Of a DNA stretch of 64,000 nt, positions 44,175-54,320 are shown one piece after another. This DNA is from Pycnopodia helianthoides (lineage: Eukaryota > Echinodermata > Asteroidea > Forcipulatida > Asteriidae), in assembly GCA_032158295.1 (NCBI GenBank), contig JASTWB010000080.1, positions 1 through 64,000 on the forward strand, in the 5' to 3' direction. Every line of letters starts with the position of its first letter. Within the stretch, counting starts at the first letter, position 1. The position numbers and the translations under genes are program-made. The notes beneath the pieces are model-generated. The model ran no database searches, was not told the origin of the DNA, and was given only the letters and a program-made list of their open reading frames with translations.

Positions 44175-45124
44175 TCAAAACATCTTGGCTTGACAAAAAA
44201 AAACTGTTCCTTTGGTTGACAATCGCACCATTTTTCCTCCATCCATGCATTTTTTTAGAAGGTGAGATGTCAGCTGCTGCCCTACTTTTCCAAGAGGTGA
44301 CACATTACTGTCCAGAATCTGTTTAAAGATCTGTTCATCAACTGGGATAGAGGAATCAGGATTGGTACAGTCGTGTTCATCAGCAGAGCGTAACCAGCTA
44401 ACCCTCCTACACTCTGTACATTTAACCCTCAGATATTGGAGTACATCAATGAAGTACTGTTTGGGGAGCTTGATGTCTTTCAGGCTGAAGTTCCGTTGGC
44501 ATATGTGGCAAATTATTAAGATGTCGAAATAAACAAATTTTGTAGACATGACAAACAGAAGACATGATCACAAGGGGTTTCGAATGGTCTAGAAAGTAAT
44601 CTGTTACAGAGCTTGCAGACAAACAATGGGTCGTCAGTGGTGAAGTTCATATTTGGATATGTTGTAGCTATTTCTGCCAACATTTCAATCTTTGCAAGCA
44701 CTGCTTCCTTGTTGTTCTCTTCTGTTTTCTCGAGCTCCTCCATTCTAGAGTACTTTTCCTTGCCTCTTGGTCGACCAGCCTTTGTGTTGGATTCTGCTCT
44801 CTTGCAAATGCTGCACTCTCCACTTTTTGGATGAATGGGCCAGTAGTTTGGAACTTCTCTCGGGGTTGGCAAAAATAAATTGGAATAACAAAGATGGCAA
44901 AAAAATGGGGGATGGCGTTGAATTTCATCACTGGTGACATCAATGTTGAACTTTACGTTTATTTTAGCTGCATATTTTGAACTTATCTTTAGAGGCTTCT
45001 TCAGATTTTTCTTCTTAAATGCTTGCACTTTGTTGCCGCACACTCTACACAAGCTACTCAAATTTTTGAAGTGATCATCCATTTCTGAAGCTGGGTGACC
45101 AGGAAATTTAGATGAAGTTAATAT
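44175..45124 (-). pseudogene. Exon 1: RAG1-type zinc-binding and RING region
   Basis: Acceptor CTTTCAG ends at 45125. The C/H pattern is C-x2-C, C-x2-C about 60 residues later, C-x2-C-x14-G-R-P-R, then C-x2-C, C-x-H-x2-C-x2-C, and after a frame change near 44540 C-x2-C and KCTECRRV with DEHDC. This order equals that of the zinc-binding dimerisation domain of RAG1, in which these cysteines bind zinc. The first part of the exon (before MDDHF) could be intronic if an internal ATG is used. Confidence 0.65.
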
Positions 45125-45175
45125 CTGAAAGTATTTAGAGAAAGTGTTCATTTTTATAATAATTTCTGAAAGCAA

Positions 45176-46350
45176 ACTTTAGCTTAAACTTAACTACATG
45201 TATTTAAAGATTGTTTTTAAAGTAAACATGTATTTAGCTAGTTGTTTTTCCCCTTTTTTATAAACTTAATATTTCAACTTCTCTAAATTTCTGCTTTATT
45301 TATAGTTTAGAGGCCTCGGTGTTACTAATTGGATCTTTAAGATGTTAGGGTTAACTATTCAAGTTAGATTCAGCAAACAGTTTACATGAAGATTTTATGC
45401 CTGAAGTTAAAATGTTTTATGAAAATGTAAATTGGTTTTGGAATGAAATATTTTGAACTTGTTATTAAAATTAAAAATAAATGGGGCCTAACAGTAACAT
45501 TACCTTGAGAAAAATTAAGTGAACTTGATTTAAGATGCCCCCCCCCAAAAAAAGGTAGATAGGCCTATAAATAAAAAAATCAATTCCCACAGAAAAAGGA
45601 GAAACCTATAATTTAATCAATGTTAAAATGCAGAACAGAACCATCAAAAACGTAATTTGTGGGTTAATCATGGTTCTTAACTCAGAAGATAATTCCCAAG
45701 ATTTCTTAGCTAAGTTACGGTTATATTATTATAATATTCGTAAACAAAATGTTAACCCCGCAGACAAACCCTCATATTTCAATCAAAATGCCCATGTTTC
45801 TATACGTGGAAATACACACGACGCGACACGACGTATGACTCATACAGCTACGGACGGGACGGATTCCCCCGAAATCTTGTTTACTAACGCTAAACCCCTA
45901 GGGAAATCCTGTCGTTTTAAGATTATCTACTAGGTTTGTTCAAATAAAAAAGTAATAAATATATTGAGAAAGACTTGCTTCACTTGTGTGACTTTTTTTG
46001 TGTAGTGGAAATTTCATGTTCAGGAGGAAAAAACGCTTTGAAATTTTACCTTTTTCAGCCTACGCTCTGTTTGTCAAGGGCCAGAATTGTCCTCAAATTT
46101 CACGGAAATTCGCGGGCTTGCCCAATCGCTGTAGGGTTTTTCACTCCATGAAAGTGTTGCAAACGATATTATGCCTAATTCCCATTGGTTAAACATTCTC
46201 TTTTAAATGAATATTCATTATTTAAAAGCATTTTTATCAATGAAAAGAACGACGAAATGAAGTGCAGGTCACGTTTAATGAATATGCATTTTTGCATGAC
46301 CCTTCTAAATTCTCACGCATGCGCTCAAACCACATGTCGCGGGCGCCGCG
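45176..46350. other. No supportable gene
   Basis: A 101-codon frame at 45628-45933 has no recognisable motifs. Sequence is AT-rich; the 5' end of the RAG1-N-like element probably lies here but no terminal repeat was identified. Confidence 0.4.
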
Positions 46351-46367
46351 TTTTGTACAGCGGTGCA

Positions 46368-46680
46368 TTTGGGTTACCATTCGGATTACTCTTCCAAATA
46401 CCATTCAGGTTACCATTCGGATTACTCTTCCAAATACCATTTAGGTTACCATTCGGATTACTCTTCAAAATACCATTCAAGTTACCATTTGGATTACTCT
46501 TCCAAATACCATTCAAGTTACCATTCGAAATACTCTTCCAAATACCATTCAGGTTACCATTCGGATTACTCTTCCAAATACCATTCAGGTTACCATTCGG
46601 ATTACTCTTCCAAATACCATTCAAGTTACCATTCGAAATACTCTTCCAAATACCATTCAGGTTACCATTTGGATAAATTT
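46368..46680. repeat. 36-bp minisatellite in an ACCATT array
   Basis: About eight units of GGTTACCATTCGGATTACTC plus TTCCAAATACCATTCA, with period 36, open in several frames (FGLLFQIPFRLP-like) but not a gene. It starts just after ACAGCGGTGCAT at 46356. Confidence 0.88.
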
Positions 46681-46957
46681 TCATATCGTCATACCGAATA
46701 ATAATTACCATTCATTTTACCATATAAATGTCCAATAACACCATAGTCTAAGTGGTAATTGAAAGGTACAGCAACCACACAAATTACCACTAAGGGTATC
46801 ATTTAAATTACCATTAAGAGTACAACTCAAATTACCATTAAGAGTACCATTCAAAACCACAAATGGTAGATGTCCGATAACACCATTGAATACCATACAA
46901 TGGTAATTATAATGGTATTTTAAATGGTACTGAATGGTACATTTTTATAAGGGTTAT
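46681..46957. repeat. ACCATT array, irregular part with shared terminus
   Basis: Irregular ACCATT and, later, AATGGTA words, so both orientations occur. It ends TTTTTATAAGGGTT (46944-46957), identical to the end of the array at 16428-16441. Confidence 0.7.
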
Positions 46958-47630
46958 TAGCTCAGTGATAAATAAAACACCATTTGTATCAAACCTATAA
47001 CGTGAGTAAAGTTCACCGTCAGTGAATTCTGCTAATAGATTACCCCTTTCACTCTCTCTTTACTCTCTCTACCCTAGTGCCCGGCTTAAGTCAGGTTGGA
47101 CCACACTTAGATTTAAGACGCAGAATTAAGTGGGGCATTTAGCGCAAATGCTTTGTGAATACCACTTAGTCAGTAAGATTCGTCTAAGTTTGGTATTTAA
47201 GTGGGCTGCTTGTTATTTGGTGACCTAAGTAGTTTCATGAATACGGCCCCAGGCCTGTCCCAAGGGTCAGGAATAAACTGCTTATTCTTTATTTATCTAC
47301 TACTAGAACAGTAGAAGTGAAATGTGTTGACTCATAAAACGATCCAAGCCCATCCAGTTAATACTCTATGAAGTGAAATATAGATGTATGCATACACAAA
47401 TTTGGGTCTTAATTTTGGAAAGTCTTTCTTGTTACATCGGTACTGCTCTATTGTGGCGAGATTAGCCTAATCAGTGGCTAGAAATAACCCTCTACGAACC
47501 CACTATTCAGCGGCCGCGAATGTAGGCCCGTTTGGATGGAAATATACCGCCCTATACGCGTGGCTACATTCAACCACGCCCCTAAACCTCTGGACTGACA
47601 AGGACATACAATAAAAACACACAAGAGATT
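46958..47630. other. No recognisable gene
   Basis: No motif-bearing ORF; a CTCTCTTTACTCTCTCTA stretch at 47052-47070 only. Confidence 0.5.
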
Positions 47631-47639
47631 TTTTCTCAG

Positions 47640-48480
47640 TACCAATTCATTTATTGTGAGGAACTCTAATTTATTGGACCCTGTGTTGACTGATAGCCTC
47701 CCTGGTTAATTATTGGTAGCCTCCCTGAATAATATAATTAGCCTCCCTGATAAGTTATGAATAATCGGTTACCTATAGGTAGCCTCGCACTATGCGCTAG
47801 GCAATGTAAGGCAGTTCTGGGCGGCGCGGTAATGCCTGGCTGGGTGTCGGCCTCAGGGTCTCCGTAGTGCCGTACGCCTCTGGCATCCTAGCGCGTGTCC
47901 CTCCTCCTCAGATCCCACCCTCTATCGTCCAGAGTACTCCCCGAGTCTCTCTCGTAAAGGCGGCAGGTATGCTGAGTGCGCCCCTCCCGGCTCCGTTCTG
48001 CTACGACTGCCTGTAGCTGTTCGTCGCTACGCCTCCAGTAGCCTCCTCGGACCCTGTGACCTGACACCAACCCAACATTACCGTCCTTCCAGCACGCCGT
48101 TAGCCCCGCTGGTGCCTACCTATGCTCCCGCTCCAGTCCTCGTTGTGCGACTACCCGGCTGTGTTTAGTACTGACTCTGCACACTGGGCTTGACGCTTGA
48201 ACTGCCGGAGCTGCCACGCCTGCAGCTTTTTTATAGAAGCCCGCAGCTCTACGTCTATTAATTTGCGCCACAAAGCTTATTTCTTAGCTTGAACATCCCC
48301 GTTCATATCAGCTAAAGACTTGAGAATACAAGCAAATTATCTCAAAAACAAACTAGTGTATAACTTTTATGAAACAACATCAGGGTCCCTTAATACAACC
48401 TTGCCTCCACACTCCGGTGCCTTCTTATACAGGCACCTACTTTAAACACTTTATCAAAACAATAACACTTTGTAGAAACT
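47640..48480 (-). repeat. Probable 3' LTR of the decayed gypsy element 3
   Basis: On the minus strand it contains TATAAAAAAG (complement at 48228-48237), a GC-rich leader-like stretch, and AATAAA (complement near 47652) about 580 bp further on. This is the order expected of U3-R-U5. It lies directly downstream, on the same strand, of the gypsy pol and accessory ORF at 56.8-61.4 kb once the BEL element is removed. No second LTR is present to fix its ends. Confidence 0.45.
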
Positions 48481-49306
48481 TGTGGCTGCCTCAGGACTCA
48501 CTTGTGCCCCGAGGAGTTTCGGTCTATTATTTTCCCAAACTTATGAGAAGAACACCCAACAAAGGTGTCCCCAAGAGACTAGTATTCACAACTACTCTAT
48601 CAAGAATGTTCGAAACCAAACACAACAAAACAGGAAGCAGAGGCACTTGTCAAATTGTCCAGATGTGTAGTAGAGTAGAAGAGATAATAATCTGGAATTT
48701 AATCAATAACAAGAAAAACTTACAAGAAACTTGCTAAACTGTGTCACTTGAAGAAGATAAAGAATGAACTGAGTTAATATTTGCTTTCCTCAACTTTCAG
48801 ATTAAGCTGTAGAATCTCTTTAAATGCACTAAATTCTCTTTATCTGGTGATTCATGAATAATGACTATTAAACAAGGAAAATATAGCTTACCAAATTGGG
48901 GCCTTTGAAGTCCAATAAAGGGTGAATAACTTGTGAAGAATGAGAGAACTTTCTGTAGCTGTACTAGTTTAAAGCATACTGCTTATAATCACATGTGCAG
49001 TAAAGATGGCTGCTCTTTGTTTATGTGGTAAAACAATGCAGCACTTGTACCCACACAGTCTTCCCTCATACACACATACAATGCACAAGGTCAAGAAGTA
49101 AGTGGGAAGGAGGTTAACTAATAAAACATATTAGCAGGCTCTTTCACTGGCATAGTTTCACTTATTCAATTATGTCTCGATTCTCTAAAGGAAACTAATC
49201 TATTTTGAATCTGTTTTCACTAGGTGGATATGAATTAATACCTACATGTATTAAATGAAACAACTTTTAAAATAACTTCACTGCACACTATGCTGCTGCA
49301 GTGACA
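48481..49306 (-). repeat. 3' LTR of the BEL element (826 bp)
   Basis: Relative to the other LTR it lacks about 45 bp (after GAAACTTGC, near 48735) and has an 8-bp duplication at CTTGTCAAATTGTC. Substitutions are few, so insertion is recent. Confidence 0.9.
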
Positions 49307-49475
49307 TGGCTCTCCTAACTGCTGCTTGCAGTTAAACATCACTAATTAAAACAACAGGTTAGAATAAATGTCTTTCCTCTAAAAATCAAGTACATTTACT
49401 CCGGTTTGACATCTTCGTCTGGGTTTGGCTCCTTGTCGGGGACTTCTCTGGTCTCCTGGCAATCATGGTATAGGG
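49307..49475 (-). other. BEL 3' untranslated segment
   Basis: Short stretch between the Pol stop and the 3' LTR; no ORF. No clear polypurine tract is visible next to the LTR. Confidence 0.6.
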
Positions 49476-52400
49476 CTACTGACCTTGAACTTCAGAGTCT
49501 TCAGTTGACAGAAGCAAGACTAACTTGTGGACTGGTCTTTCCAAGAGGGATGGAGAGTGCTGACGTTTACCCTGGTTATCAAGCGCTCCATTTGCCATGA
49601 GGATCTTCACCTTCCTCACACGTCCATCGGTACTTGGAAACGTCTCTTCAACACAAGCCAGGGGCCACTGGTTACGAGTCTCATCCTTCTCCTTGGAGAT
49701 GACAATGTCGCCTACTGCCAAACTCTTCTCGGGTCGCACCCACTTCTGACGCAGCTGGAGGTGATGTAAATACTCCTTTCTCCATCTCAGCCAGAACTCA
49801 TTGGCAAGATACTGGACACGCCTCCACCACCTACGGGAATACAAATCCTCTTGCTGGAACTTACCAGGCGGGGGTAGAACAACCTTAGGCTTCATCGTCA
49901 GAAGGTGGTTAGGTGTGAGGGGTTCAGGACCATCCGGGGAACACAGACTCTCTGTAGTGAGGGGCCTAGAGTTGACAATACACTCTACTTCAGTCATGAA
50001 GGTTCGAAATGCTTCATCATCTAGCTGACTTCCAGATTTGGTGAGTAGGGTGTCGAGTACATTACGAACTGTCCCGATTTGTCTCTCCCAAACACCGCCC
50101 ATGTGACTAGAGTGAGGAACATTCATCTTGAACTGGATCCACTCACAGTTGTTCTCCAACAAGTACTCTTGAACTCTGTCCTGGTTCATGTTTGCCAAAG
50201 CCTCCTTCAGTTCATTTCGAGCACCTACGAACGTTGTACCTTGGTCAGAACGCAGTTGACGTATTGGACCTCTGCGACTCTGGAATCTGCTTAGGGCATT
50301 GATGAATGCACTTGCTGTCAATGAGTTGGCCGTCTCAAGATGTACACTGCGTGACGCCATGCAAGTAAAGAGAACTCCCCAGCGCTTGACTTCACTCCTT
50401 TTCTCCTTGACAAAGAAAGGTCCAAAGTAGTCAACAGCACAATACGAAAAGGGGGGAGCGGGATGCAGCCGGTCTTCGGGTAGCTCCGACATCTTTTGCG
50501 TCTGCAGAGAACCTCTCAACCTCCTGCATGTTACACATTTTGCTATGAAGTTAGACACTGCGGATGAGCCACCAATCACCCAATAACCTCTCTGCCTTAT
50601 CTCATTATGGGTGATTCCTCTTCCCATATGATTGACTTTCTCATGAAAGCGTCTTACCAGCAACTCAGTCACATGACACTTGCGCGGTAAAATGATGGGG
50701 TGCTTGATGTCTCTGGGAATATTTGCTCGATCTATGCGACCACCAACACGAATAATACCTTCTTCATCCAGATAGGGGTCTAGCCGATAGAGAGAACTGG
50801 TTTTCTTGATGTTGTCATTCCTTACTCTAGTTACTTCACGATCTACAATCTCACCAGTCACCTTGAGTTTCTGCAGAACTTGCAGCTCTTCTTCAAAGTG
50901 CTCTAGCTGTACACTTCTGATGATAGATATCTCAGCGGTCTGTAGCTCAATGACGGAGATTGGGGCCATTGCTTGTCTTTTAACCTTGTTCAGCTTCACT
51001 TCTGTGTTAAGCAGCCTGGTCCTAAGACGTAGACATAGAGCAATTGCCTTGCATGCACGGTGCCAACTGGAGAAGCGCTCAAGCCGGGACATCTCAAAGC
51101 CTCTTGAAGATCGTCTGATGTCTGCTGTGGCTGTCGCAAGAACTGTCACACTCCTTACATTAGGGTCAGAGCTGTCTAACTTTGAAGTCACTGCTGGTTG
51201 GTCACACTGGAATTGGCCGTCTTTCCACAGGAAATTGGGACCAGACAACCACTTGCAATTCTCTACCAGTTGCTTGGCGGTCAGACTTCGAGATGCCTCA
51301 TCTGCTGGATTGTCAACGGTATTCACGTATAGCCAAGACTCTGGGTTGGTTGACTCTCGTATTTGTTGAACTCTATTGGCGACATAGATGTGAAATCTCT
51401 TTGATTCGTTCTTCACATAGCCAAGTACAATCTTACTGTCGGTCCAAAAGTATTCTTTGACATGCTGATACGACAGCTCAGCTCGCAGGAACTCACTGAT
51501 TCTCGCAGATATGGTTGCTGCAGTCAACTCTAATCTAGGAATAGTCACTTGCTTCAGGGGAGTAACTCTGGCTTTACCGATGACGAAGGCTACGTGTATT
51601 TGGTTCTGCTCGTTCACCTGTCTTAAGTATGAGCACTGTCCATACCCATACTCACTTGCATCAGAAAAATGATGAAGCTCAATAGTCTTTACACGACCAA
51701 AGTTTCCGGGCTTGAAGCATCGGTTGATCTTGAGCTTTTCCAAGAGGTAGATGTCTGAACGCCACTTCTCCCATACTGGGCGCAGGTCATTTGGGAGCGG
51801 GCTGTCCCAATCTAGTTGGTCTTTACACATCTGCTGAAGAATTTGTTTTCCAACCAAGGTTACTGGGGCAACATAGCCATTGGGGTCATAAATGGAGCTC
51901 ACTGTAGAAAGGATTCCACGCCTTGTGAGTGGACGATCTTTCAGCTCTATGCGGAACCCAAACGTGTCATTCTCGACACACCATGTCACGCCAAGAACAC
52001 GTTCTATGGGTAGAGGGTCAACCTTCAGATCAAGATCCTTTAAGCCCTTAGCTCTCTCATCCTCTGGCACCGACTCCAAAACTTCTCTTCGATTTGACAT
52101 TATACGATGCAACTTCATACCTGCACTGGCACATACTGCCTGGCTGGCCTTGATGAGGGCGACTGCTTCAGGAACACTTTGAACCGACTTGAGACCATCA
52201 TCCACATAGAAGTCTCGACGAATAAAGTTTGCAGCGTCTGGGCCAAACTTTTCTTCTCCATCGTCAGCTGCTCTCTTCAATCCGAAGTTGGCACATCCAG
52301 GTGAACTACCTGCACCAAAAAGATGAACCTTCATCCTGTAATCGACGACTTCTTTGTTCGGATCTCCATCTTCCCACCACAGGAAACGTAGCAGATCACG

Positions 52401-54320
52401 GTATTTTTCTTCCACAAAGAACTGATGGAACATACTCTTTATGTCCACCATGAAGGCTACCTCTTCCTGCCGGAATCTACAAAGAACGCCAAGCAGCCTG
52501 TTTATCAAGTCTGGTCCTTGAAGCAAATGGTCATTGAGGGAGACTCCTTCAAATCTTGCTGAGCAGTCAAAGACAACACGGATCTTGTCTGGTTTCTTAG
52601 GATGATATATGCCAGTGTGAGGGATGTAGTTAACTCTGCCATCATGGACACTCAAGCGGTCTTTTGGAACTCTCTCTGCGCATTGAGTGACAACATCCTC
52701 CATGAAGTTTTGATAATCGATGAAGAGCTTTGGGTTTTTCTTAAATCTTGCTTTGAGTTGGAGCCACCGTTTTTCTGCTAGTCTTCGGTTGTTGGGCAAT
52801 GATATGTCACATGACTTCAATGGAAGCGGCATCTCATAGTGGCCATCTTGTCTCCGTTTTATCCCATTCTCAAGGATACTTATGAAAGCTTCATCTTCAA
52901 CAGAGTACGGCTGTCGGTAAGGACTCTTCTCCTGGAAGTCAGACTCAAGAGCACGAAGAACTTTCTCCGAGTCAAAGATCTCCTTCACTTTGGTTCCATA
53001 CACAAAGTGTTGGTAAGTCTCGGCAGCGACTGTCTTGTTACAGTGAGCCTCATGATCTGTCACAGTAGATTTGCACACTCTGCCGATAACACCCCAACCT
53101 AGCAATGACCTTTGACCGTAGGGGTCATCTTCTCCTCCGGCAATTACTTCTCTTGGATGAACTACACTTGGGCAGTTGCTGCCAATCAGCAAGGAGATCT
53201 CTATAGAGGAGTCATAGGGCATTAGCTTTTCTGCAATTTGCTTAAGATGCCTCCACTGATTGATGACTTCTGTCTTGGGTATCTGGGAATGCTTGGCTGG
53301 TACACTGTCACGCTTGAAACAGACTGGTAGCTTCACCACATGCTCTCTTTCAAGATCAAGTACTTCCAGACCAAATATGTGATTGCTAGTTATGCATGCA
53401 TTTTGTTCATGCATTGTCGTCAGCAGAAGTCTTGTCTCTGGTCCCTGCAGATTGAGCTGTTCACACAGAACTTTTGTGACGAAACAGCTGTTTGACTGGT
53501 CATCGAGGACTGCATACACCTTGGACTCTTTATTTGGATTATCTGCTGACATTACAATAACGGGAATGATCATGCAGTGATCACCTTGTCCTCCTTGGTT
53601 GGGTTGAGCACATACTCTGGTGCAGTTTGATGTTCCTTCATCATGTTGATGAACTTCAATGGTTTCCTTCTCAGGACTATCAGACGATGGTTTCCTCAGG
53701 TCACGATGCAGACTAGTCAGATGCTTACCCTTGCAGATCTTGCATGATTTGCGATTGCCGCAATCCTTTACTTGATGTTGGCTACTCTCTCCGCATCCCA
53801 TGCATAGACGCTTTCTAAAGAACAAATTCTTCCTGTCTGTGAAGGACTTGCTCCTGAAACTCTTGCAATCTTCAAGCTGATGATTTTTACTGCAGTGGGG
53901 GCACCCATGGTCTCGCTTACTGTAACTGGACTGGTCACCATGAACAGTTGTTGTAGCAAATGACTGAGCAGATGAATTTGTGTACTTCTTTGATGTAGAA
54001 CTACTGGTGTATTGACCACTTGGTCTGCTGTTCTCTCTGCCTCTGGAAAGAACTTCAAACTCCGGCATATTAGCCTTGTTTGCTGCCTTTCTGAGAAATC
54101 CATCAAACTCAGAAAAGGGTGGGTAGCTTGCTTCACCGTGGTTCGCTCTCCAACGCTCGATTTTATCACGCCACTTGCTTTCCAGATGGTAAGGTAACTT
54201 CTCTACCAAGTGTGCATTCTCACAGGCATAGTCTAGAACACCTAGACTCGGAGTTGATGGTCGAGCTGCCTCAACTTTACCAAGAAAATCAGAAAAGTGT
54301 CTCAAACCTTGAGCATCTCT
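49476..54320 (-). CDS. pol: BEL/Pao Pol (with the C-terminal part of Gag)
   Basis: About 1,610 residues. It starts mid-Gag (the apparent start codon is TTG after a frameshift, not an initiator). Zinc knuckles CPHCSKNHQLEDC, CMGCG and CKICKGKH are near 128-200. The protease is of retropepsin A17 type, active site LDDQSN near 265. RT has VDIKSMFHQF near 615 and YVDDGL near 697, RNase H HFSDASEYG near 880. The integrase zinc domain (HEKVNHMGRG...CVTCRRL) is near 1205-1260, with catalytic D (VDYFGPFF, 1287), D (SDQGTTF, 1350) and E (GGVWERQ, 1401). A DUF5641-like domain (LTPNHLLTMK...WVRPEKSLAVGD) follows. All core motifs are intact. It would reverse-transcribe and integrate the element RNA. Confidence 0.93.
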   Translation of the reverse strand, partial: RDAQGLRHFSDFLGKVEAARPSTPSLGVLDYACENAHLVEKLPYHLESKWRDKIERWRANHGEASYPPFSEFDGFLRKAANKANMPEFEVLSRGRENSRPSGQYTSSSTSKKYTNSSAQSFATTTVHGDQSSYSKRDHGCPHCSKNHQLEDCKSFRSKSFTDRKNLFFRKRLCMGCGESSQHQVKDCGNRKSCKICKGKHLTSLHRDLRKPSSDSPEKETIEVHQHDEGTSNCTRVCAQPNQGGQGDHCMIIPVIVMSADNPNKESKVYAVLDDQSNSCFVTKVLCEQLNLQGPETRLLLTTMHEQNACITSNHIFGLEVLDLEREHVVKLPVCFKRDSVPAKHSQIPKTEVINQWRHLKQIAEKLMPYDSSIEISLLIGSNCPSVVHPREVIAGGEDDPYGQRSLLGWGVIGRVCKSTVTDHEAHCNKTVAAETYQHFVYGTKVKEIFDSEKVLRALESDFQEKSPYRQPYSVEDEAFISILENGIKRRQDGHYEMPLPLKSCDISLPNNRRLAEKRWLQLKARFKKNPKLFIDYQNFMEDVVTQCAERVPKDRLSVHDGRVNYIPHTGIYHPKKPDKIRVVFDCSARFEGVSLNDHLLQGPDLINRLLGVLCRFRQEEVAFMVDIKSMFHQFFVEEKYRDLLRFLWWEDGDPNKEVVDYRMKVHLFGAGSSPGCANFGLKRAADDGEEKFGPDAANFIRRDFYVDDGLKSVQSVPEAVALIKASQAVCASAGMKLHRIMSNRREVLESVPEDERAKGLKDLDLKVDPLPIERVLGVTWCVENDTFGFRIELKDRPLTRRGILSTVSSIYDPNGYVAPVTLVGKQILQQMCKDQLDWDSPLPNDLRPVWEKWRSDIYLLEKLKINRCFKPGNFGRVKTIELHHFSDASEYGYGQCSYLRQVNEQNQIHVAFVIGKARVTPLKQVTIPRLELTAATISARISEFLRAELSYQHVKEYFWTDSKIVLGYVKNESKRFHIYVANRVQQIRESTNPESWLYVNTVDNPADEASRSLTAKQLVENCKWLSGPNFLWKDGQFQCDQPAVTSKLDSSDPNVRSVTVLATATADIRRSSRGFEMSRLERFSSWHRACKAIALCLRLRTRLLNTEVKLNKVKRQAMAPISVIELQTAEISIIRSVQLEHFEEELQVLQKLKVTGEIVDREVTRVRNDNIKKTSSLYRLDPYLDEEGIIRVGGRIDRANIPRDIKHPIILPRKCHVTELLVRRFHEKVNHMGRGITHNEIRQRGYWVIGGSSAVSNFIAKCVTCRRLRGSLQTQKMSELPEDRLHPAPPFSYCAVDYFGPFFVKEKRSEVKRWGVLFTCMASRSVHLETANSLTASAFINALSRFQSRRGPIRQLRSDQGTTFVGARNELKEALANMNQDRVQEYLLENNCEWIQFKMNVPHSSHMGGVWERQIGTVRNVLDTLLTKSGSQLDDEAFRTFMTEVECIVNSRPLTTESLCSPDGPEPLTPNHLLTMKPKVVLPPPGKFQQEDLYSRRWWRRVQYLANEFWLRWRKEYLHHLQLRQKWVRPEKSLAVGDIVISKEKDETRNQWPLACVEETFPSTDGRVRKVKILMANGALDNQGKRQHSPSLLERPVHKLVLLLSTEDSEVQGQ

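Larger units (their letters stand above)
40679..45124 (-). pseudogene. RAG1 N-terminal-like transposase gene (N-RAG-TP type), at least nine exons
   Basis: Minus-strand exons with good splice signals are at about 44175-45124, 43787-44067, 43400-43600, 42806-43048, 42285-42483, 41789-42130, 41539-41628, 41173-41356 and 40679-41039. Exon 1 encodes the RAG1-like zinc module (CRVCG, FCHLC, CSICKR, then GRPRGKE) and a RING-type motif (CKLCNRLLSRPFETPCDHVF, CHICQRNF) followed by KCTEC. Later exons carry LGGDMGGGSFK, a CIWC zinc pair, FNNVV...FFAIPV, LHISLGIWFKLY, PKMHMLEDHV and GEQGGESMHA. The D and E in these are plausible catalytic residues of an RNase-H-fold core with RAG1/Transib-like layout. 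Frameshifts lie near 44540, 42440 and 40935, and a stop near 40850. The architecture matches N-RAG-TP transposons described from molluscs and other invertebrates. It is not a host RAG1: the core motifs differ from RAG1's SEGNE. Confidence 0.65.

Noticed and set aside
40679..45124. Calling the locus host RAG1 or a ProtoRAG RAG1L
   Set aside because: The core motifs (GGDMGGGSFK, GEQGGESMHA) differ from the RAG1 core, no RAG2-like kelch gene is adjacent, and the gene is frameshifted.
45628..45933. 101-codon plus-strand ORF
   Set aside because: No domain, no codon or splice support; it lies in AT-rich spacer.
46185..46711. ORFs of repeated FGLLFQIPFRLP, HSDYSSKY or NGNLNGIWKS
   Set aside because: 36-bp minisatellite translated in several frames on both strands; no start context or domain.
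47888..48070. GC-rich ORF near 48 kb
   Set aside because: It sits in the LTR-like leader region with no conserved motif.
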